This document shows, piece by piece, positions 57,588-64,000 of a DNA stretch of 64,000 nt. The notes under the pieces were generated by a model. The model did no database searches, had not been told where the DNA came from, and saw nothing but the letters and a program-made list of their open reading frames with translations. The stretch lies in NCBI GenBank assembly GCA_025267735.1, contig CM046299.1, forward strand, positions 33,990,887 through 34,054,886, in the 5' to 3' direction. How positions within the stretch are numbered: position 1 is the stretch's first letter; every line of letters starts with the position of its first letter. The stretch is from Mactra quadrangularis. Lineage: Eukaryota; Mollusca; Bivalvia; Venerida; Mactridae. Position numbers and translations under genes: made by a program.

Positions 57588-60522
57588 ACAAGAGCTCCGC
57601 TGGGCGGGGCATTATACGCCTGTGTGCAGTCCATGCTGTTTTCTATCTCATATGAAGTCCCTGTGACCTTGACCAATGACCCAGGGATCTCAGAATAGGT
57701 CCCACCCTTAACTGGAGGGCTATCCAAAGCAAATATTTTGAGAACCTAGGTACAGCCATGGTTGAGTTATCACCGGCACAAAGTTTTCCCATACAAACTT
57801 CCAGTGACCTTGACCCTGGGGCCTCAGAACCAAAAGTTCTCACCCTTGACCCAAAGAGTAAAAGAGTATTGATACATGAAATTAGGTGATCTTAGATAAA
57901 GTTAGTTGTTGGACAAGGTTTTTCCTCATGATTTCCTTGTGACTTTGACCTTTAACCCATGGGGCCTAAAACCAAAGGGGCATATGCTAGACATTTAGGC
58001 TAAATAAAATTTGGTAAACCTAGGTACATTCATTATTGAGTTATTGTCCGGAAAATGTTTCAATATAAATTAAGTCCCAGTGACTTTTACTTTTGACCCT
58101 GGGGTCTCCAAATCAAAAGGGAACATCCTCTACCAAAGAGCTATCAACACATTACATCTTGACAAATAGGCTGATCCACATAAAAATTTGATCAACCTAA
58201 GTACAATCATTGTTTAGTTATTGTCCGGACAAGGTTTTTCCATATGATGCCTCTGTGACCTTGACCTTTGACCTAGTTTTGACCCAAAACCAATAGGGAA
58301 CATCCTTGACACATAAGCTACCCTCACATAAAATTTAGTGAACTAAATTCATGTTACTTATTAAATATAGCATTATTTCCATTGTTTGCCATTTTGACTT
58401 TATTAACATATTGATTGAACATTTGAAGTCACTGCTTGGTAATTTGATATATTCTGGATGATGGTTTAAACTTGACCCAGGGGCCCCAAAACCAATAGGG
58501 AACATCCTTGACACATGGGCTACTCCCACATGAAATTTGGTGAACCTAGGTGCAATCATTGTTGAGTTATTACCAGACTTTGTTTTTCAATATGATGCCC
58601 CTGTGACCTTGACCTTTGACCCCAAAACCAATAGGGCATATCCTTGATACACGGGCTACTCTCACATAAAATTTGGTGAACCTAGGTACAATCGTTGTGG
58701 AGTTATTGTCCGGACAAGGTTTTTCAATATGATGCCTCTGTGACCTTGACCTTTGACCCAGGGGCCCCAAAACCAGTAGGACATATTCTTGACACATGGG
58801 CTTCTCTCACATAAAATGTAATCAACCTAGGTACATTGGTGGTTCAATTATTGTCTAGACAAGTTTTTCATTGTTTGCCATTTTGACTTTATTAACATAT
58901 TGAATGAACATTTGAAGTCTATTTGAAGTAATTTGATATCTTCTGGTTGAAGGTTTAAACCAGACCCAGGGGCCCCAAAAACAATAGAGAACGTCCTTGA
59001 CACATGGGCTACTCTCACATAAAATTTGGTGAACCTAGGTACAGTCATTGTTGGGTTATTACCTGGACAATGTTTTTCAATATGATGCCACTGTGACCTT
59101 GACCTTTGACCCAGGGGCCCCAAAACCAATAGGGCATAACCTTGACACATGGGCTACTCTCACATAAATTTTGGTGAACCTAGGTACATTGGTGGTACAG
59201 TTATTGTTTGGACTAGGTTTTTCCATATGATGCCTCAGTGACCTTGACCTTTAGGCCTGGGGCCCAAAAACCTGTAGGGAACATCCTTGACACAAGGGCT
59301 ACCTTCACATAAAATTTGTGAACCTAGGTACAGTCGTTGATGAGTTTTTGTCCGAACAAAGTTTTTCAATATGATGCCTCTGTGACCTTGACCTTTGACC
59401 CAGGAGCTCCAAAACCAATAGGGCATATCCTTGACACAAGGGCTACCCTCACATAAAATTTGCTGAACCTAGGTACATTGATGGTTCAGTTATTGACCGA
59501 AAAGTTTTTCATTGCTTGCCATTTTGACTTTATTAACATATTGATTGAACATTTGAAGTCACTGCTTGGTAATTTGATATCTTCTGGTTGAAGGTTTAAA
59601 CTTGACCCTGTTTCCCCAAAACTGATAAGGCACATCCTTGACACATGGGCTACTCTCACATGAAATTTGGTGAACCTAGGTACAGTCATTGTTGAGTTAT
59701 TACCCAGACAATGTTTTTCAATAAGATGCCCCTGTGACCTTGACCTTTGACCCAGGGATCCCAAAATCAATAGGGCATATCCTTGACACATGGGCTACTC
59801 TCACATAAAATTTGGTGAACCTAGGTACATTGGTGGTTCAGTTATTGTCCGGACAAAATTTTTCAAAATGATGCCACTGTGACCTTTGAACCTGGGGCCC
59901 AAAAACCTATAGGGCACATCCTTGACCCATGGGCTACCTTCACATAAAATTTGGTGAACCTAGGTACAGTGGTTGTTGAGTTATTGTCCGGACAAGGTTT
60001 TTCAATATGATGCCCCTGTGACCTTGACCTTTGACCCAGGGGCCCCAAAACCAATTGGGAACATCCTTGACACATGGGCTACTCTCACATAAAATTTGGT
60101 GAACCTAGGTAGATTGGTTGTTCAGTTATTGTCAGGACAAGTTTTTTTCCCATATGATGCCACTGTGACCTTGACCTTTGACCCAGGGGCCCCAAAACCA
60201 ATAGGGAACATCTTTGACACATGGGCTACTTTTACATAAAATTTGGTGAACCTAGGTACATTGGTGGTTCAGTTATTGTCCGGACAAGTTTTACCTATTT
60301 AAAGTCCCAGTGACCTTGACCTTTGACCCTGGGGTCTCAAAATCAATAGGGAACCTCCTTCACCCAAGGGCTATTCACACATAAAATTTGAGGAACCTAG
60401 GTGCATCCTTTCTTGAGTTATCATCCGGACAAGCAATTGTCCACGGACAGACGGACAGACGGACAGACGGACAACAGCATAACATAATACGACCGTTTTT
60501 TCAAAACGGGCGTATAAAAATA
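57588..60522 (+). mobile_element. Large tandem-core element (about 147-bp core, roughly 15-20 copies)
   Basis: Starts ACAAGAGCTCCGCTGGGCGG and TATACGCC. The core includes 'gtgaccttgacctttgaccc', 'ggggccccaaaaccaatagg', 'cttgacacatgggctactct' and 'aaatttggtgaacctaggta'. The 3' end has (ACGGACAG)n at about 60450, then the hairpin CCGTTTT-TTC-AAAACGG and GGGCGTATAAAAATA. TATACGCC and GGCGTATA are subterminal inverted repeats. Three core-to-core joins carry an inserted segment of about 90-100 bp ('tgccattttgactttattaa'...) at about 58377, 58868 and 59511, giving a higher-order structure. Minus-strand open frames of 60-100 codons across it are repeat shadows. Confidence 0.8.
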
Positions 60523-63500
60523 TAACAAACATGATTGATTTAAGATCATAATTATATATATGTATATTCAACAGTAACAAAATATGAACAAGGTATGCCC
60601 TTATAAAATGACCCCATTTTAGAACTTTGCACTAAGTCAAACTTAAACATAGAAAGCAGAAAGGCTTGAGATAATTATTGTGTATCTATTGTGTAAAAAT
60701 CCACTCGTCCACTCGCCATGGCCAGTGCTCCTACCTGTTGGGCCAGTTTGAAATCCAGGCATTGTACCAACTGCGCTACTGACCCAGGTTTAAGACTGCT
60801 GTATATGAATATCAACTTTTTTGAATATTAACCTGCCCTAATAAAACCATTAAACATTCAATATTAAAACATCCTAAATACAAACTTTGTACAATTTTAC
60901 AGTTGTATATTGTATCAATAAACTGGGATATTTGTCTACATTGTATTCAGCCATTGTGTAATATATTCATAACAAGAGGTTAATAGTTGTGGAACAACTT
61001 GTAGAAAAACCAATAGCATTCAATATAAACATAAATAAGATGGATGTCATATGAAAAAGCTACAGTATGCCAATTACTGGTCAAATTGTACACTTACATA
61101 ACTATGATCATAATGGGAGCCAATACTTCTGTAGAGTTCTGTTAAAATGGAAGATATATTAAGATATTCAGATAAATCATAAGATTAAGATAATTATATG
61201 ATAGTAAGATTAAATGATGATCACAATTCACTTATAAAAATTGACATTTTTTTAAATAATATGTTTGCTTTAAACATTTAAATAAAGAATCAGATTATAA
61301 ATTTTGGCAACAGATTTTCAGTCTAATAAGAGCCCTGGTTAACTAATATAAATATATCAAGAAAAATGATAAATTGAATCCATAAATACTGACACATGAT
61401 TAAAAATGTTTGCATTATACACATGCTGAAGCCTGTTGATATAATAGCAAGTTTTCAAATATTTTCTTCATTTTTTTCTTCTGCCATAAATAGAAAGTAC
61501 GCAAGAACCCAAAATAAACAAAAATAATCTATGTACAACAATACAGTGCCAAGTTTGAATTTCAAAGAATCCTTCATAAATGAAATGAACCAAACAAAAT
61601 TTATCAGAAATATTTTCTAATTTTCTCATGAAAGCAGACAAAATATTGTACTAAACAATCTATAACATTCTTCTAGCTTGTATCAGTTTTCTACAGTCGG
61701 TTGTTTCACCAGTTGGATGAAGCAAAAAGGAGAAAATCTTTTTTCTCCACATTACAGAAATGTCAGTTAGGCAATGAATCAGTCGCCAGTCATATGCCAT
61801 CATTATTTTGCTTGAAAGTGTATATATAAATACCCAAAGCTTTGAAATACATGCAACATGAATGATGGACATAAAAAAGTGGAACTCAAATCTGTTATTC
61901 TGATTAAATGCATCATTTTTGTGCTAAATAGCAAAAATATCATAAGCTTATGCCAGTTCCCAAACGACTCATGGTTTTACAATTAGAATAGTAACGAGCC
62001 AAACATCATGGGTAAACACATTTGACTGTGTGAAACGTGCTTCGTTGAATATAGATGCTATAGGATATTTCATAGTAAATGACACATGGAGTCGTTAAAC
62101 TATCATTTGCGAAATTAAATTTTTACCCTCATAAAATAGTATTCAATCAATCAAATGTAACACAACCATAATGTGAACCATTTTTTTAGTCTTGCACTCA
62201 GCAGAGTTATTTTACTACACCCTTTAAATGGCAAACAATAGGGATGATTGAAGTGTGAACATTATAAATTAATTTAGAATAGCTAAGATTTTTATCCATT
62301 CATTGCAAGTTGTGGTAACCTGGTGATTCAATATTCAACGTACATAAATGACAGATCGGCCAAGCATGGGGCTGATGTGTTCTCACAAGGTAACTTTAAC
62401 ACTGGACCAAAAATACTCAAATCACAAATATCTCAACTTGAATAATGATGCAAATATTTTTGCAACAGTGATAAATTATCCTCATCTGGACAAAGGATTC
62501 CTGTCTTCTCACTTGGCTCATAGATTTCATGAAAAATTATGAAATTATAGACAAAGATGTGTGATTTATTTACTATGTGAAAGTGTTAGGCTGTTTCCAC
62601 GCACAATCCTAGATGAAAAAATTTTGAACGAAAAATAATGAAGTCTGCAAATAGTGATAAATAAGCAACGCTGTCAAATAGAGGCTGGAGAAGTAATTAT
62701 GTGGATATCTTGACGTGGCGAGGTATCAAGGGAAACAACACAGCCGAGGTGGAAAGTTATGCCTTTATAGCAGAACTTTTTGTCAAGATATTGTATGGTG
62801 ATAAACGTAAAAAGAACAGAATGTTATGTTATCATGGGGAATAAGCTAGATAAAAGATAGTAATAAATACAACAAGTTCAGATGTCGTTGGGTGTTTTTA
62901 TACATAAATACATCACTTTAACAAAGTTTTTCATACACAATAATCTATTTTACTCTTGTAAGATGCCATTTTACTGACATTATCAATTCAAGGAATCTAC
63001 TTGTTATTCAAAGTCTGGAGAGTCGGACAGTTATGTGAATGGCAGATACAAAGACTTTCACCTCAAAAACAACAAGTTCTAATATAAATTTTCTAACATA
63101 AATATTAATAATGATAGTTATGCGATAGGCAGATACTAGTAGTATGTTGTCTCAGTCTATTGATAAAGAAGAAAAAATCAGATAATATACATGTGTATAT
63201 GTATATATCAGATAGATTATATATCAATAATACATGTATACTCTATGTCTCTATACTCACTTGATACTTGTATATAACACATTTTCTTTACAAATATTTT
63301 ATATACTCTGTATATTTTTTCAGTTTTTCCTTGGTGTTTTTTTTTAAGTTTACATTCTTTAATACAATCAAGAGTCACAAACTTCTTAATTTCACTCTTA
63401 ATCTTGTGTAAAACATATATATTTGGTTATATATAAGACTTCCTTAACAATAAAGGTAAATAGAGATTCCAAGTCAGTATATAAACCACAAAGGTAAAAT

Positions 63501-63970
63501 TAGCTTGATTCAGTTTTGAAAATATCAATATTGTTTTATATATGTAATGTTTTCTTCTGATAAATAATAATGAACTATAACAATTCTTTAAAATTAATAT
63601 AAAATATTACTTATTAAAATTCTTGTATTTTTTTTTCTTGAGATGTTCAAATTAGTAACATTGACTTGGATTTCGGCTTTCCATGTCAGCACTATGTAGA
63701 ATTGTATCTTGTATGTGGTAACACTGAAAGGACAGTGAGTACAAAATTAGTTTTGGGTTCTTACCTTTTTTAAGTTAATTCTGGTAAGATATTACAAGAG
63801 CTGTTGCTTATGATAGTATATAATAATATAAGATACTTAATTAAATAAGTTTATGCTCACACCTTTATTTATTGGACACCTTTCTTTACTACGAGTCAAA
63901 AGAAATAAGGTATTAGATTTAGTTCATTATTTATAGTTCGAAAGTGTCCAAATATTAAGTCTAAATGATT
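60523..63970. other. AT-rich non-coding DNA
   Basis: No gene supported. A possible decayed tRNA-like stretch lies on the minus strand at 60715-60790 ('agtagcgcagttggtacaa'). Confidence 0.4.
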
Positions 63971-64000
63971 TTTGTTTTTGTTTGGTTTAACGCCGTAGCA
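63971..64000 (-). mobile_element. SINE, copy g, cut by the window end
   Basis: 'tttggtttaacgccgtagca' is the 3' end of the SINE family on the minus strand, as in copies b and c. The rest lies beyond the window. Confidence 0.7.

Noticed and set aside
57643..60075. Series of minus-strand frames of 60-100 codons with similar peptides (MCQGYALL...)
   Set aside because: They are translations of the 147-bp tandem repeat; phase shifts and stops occur at unit boundaries.
60715..60790. tRNA gene on the minus strand
   Set aside because: Only an A-box-like 'tagcgcagttggta' is visible; no proper B box or cloverleaf.

Overview
The window is eukaryotic, AT-rich, non-coding DNA packed with transposon debris. 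The combination of tRNA-headed SINEs, CR1/Jockey-type LINEs and 'terminus + tandem core + terminus' repeats suggests a bivalve mollusc, perhaps a venerid clam. That assignment is inference from repeat style, not a database match. I see no complete host gene. The only long open frame is the endonuclease/reverse-transcriptase ORF of a LINE (12563-15607). A 26-nt minus-strand segment at 55863-55888 (ATG in a strong context, ending at a GTACGT donor) may be the first coding exon of a host gene.

The most unusual object is at 4178-5929: a tandem array of a very small LTR retroelement. Each 144-bp LTR (TGTCAC...GTGACA) contains a complete 73-nt tRNA-like gene with perfect A and B boxes. Two bases after each LTR is an 18-nt primer-binding site of the tRNA-Lys1,2 type, and before each complete downstream LTR is a hairpin plus polypurine tract. 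There is no gag or pol. The whole array sits between CCAA target-site duplications, so it looks like one integration that was later multiplied, or one integration of a multimer. It is built like plant Cassandra TRIM elements (5S RNA gene in the LTR), but with a tRNA-like gene and in an apparent animal genome.

Layout: 1-4177, AT-rich DNA with two tandem-core elements; 4178-5929, the tRNA-LTR array; 6059-8293, a SINE with a 10-bp target duplication and two foldbacks; 9664-10669, a hAT-type non-autonomous transposon; 11662-15858, a tRNA-like sequence followed by the intact LINE; 16-24 kb, nearly featureless; 24432-25035, a long-inverted-repeat transposon; 25694-26325, a 38/39-bp minisatellite; 31-35.5 kb, SINEs, a tandem-core element and a degenerate minisatellite; 38-41 kb, a SINE split by a hAT element and a 672-bp inverted-repeat transposon; 42.6-46.5 kb, a hairpin-repeat array interrupted by LINE RNase-H tails, a microsatellite, a palindrome and a Tc1/mariner transposase fragment; 50.3-51.3 kb, a foldback filled with a self-complementary TTTCG/CGAAA array; 52.1 kb, a SINE; 54.9 and 57.6-60.5 kb, tandem-core elements, the last rich in AGGTCA-type motifs; then AT-rich DNA to the end, where another SINE begins.

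No host genes can be seen working together. The active logic here is parasitic: Pol III-promoted SINEs and the tRNA-LTR element depend on reverse transcriptase supplied elsewhere, the inverted-repeat elements depend on transposases from elsewhere, and only the LINE carries its own enzymes.
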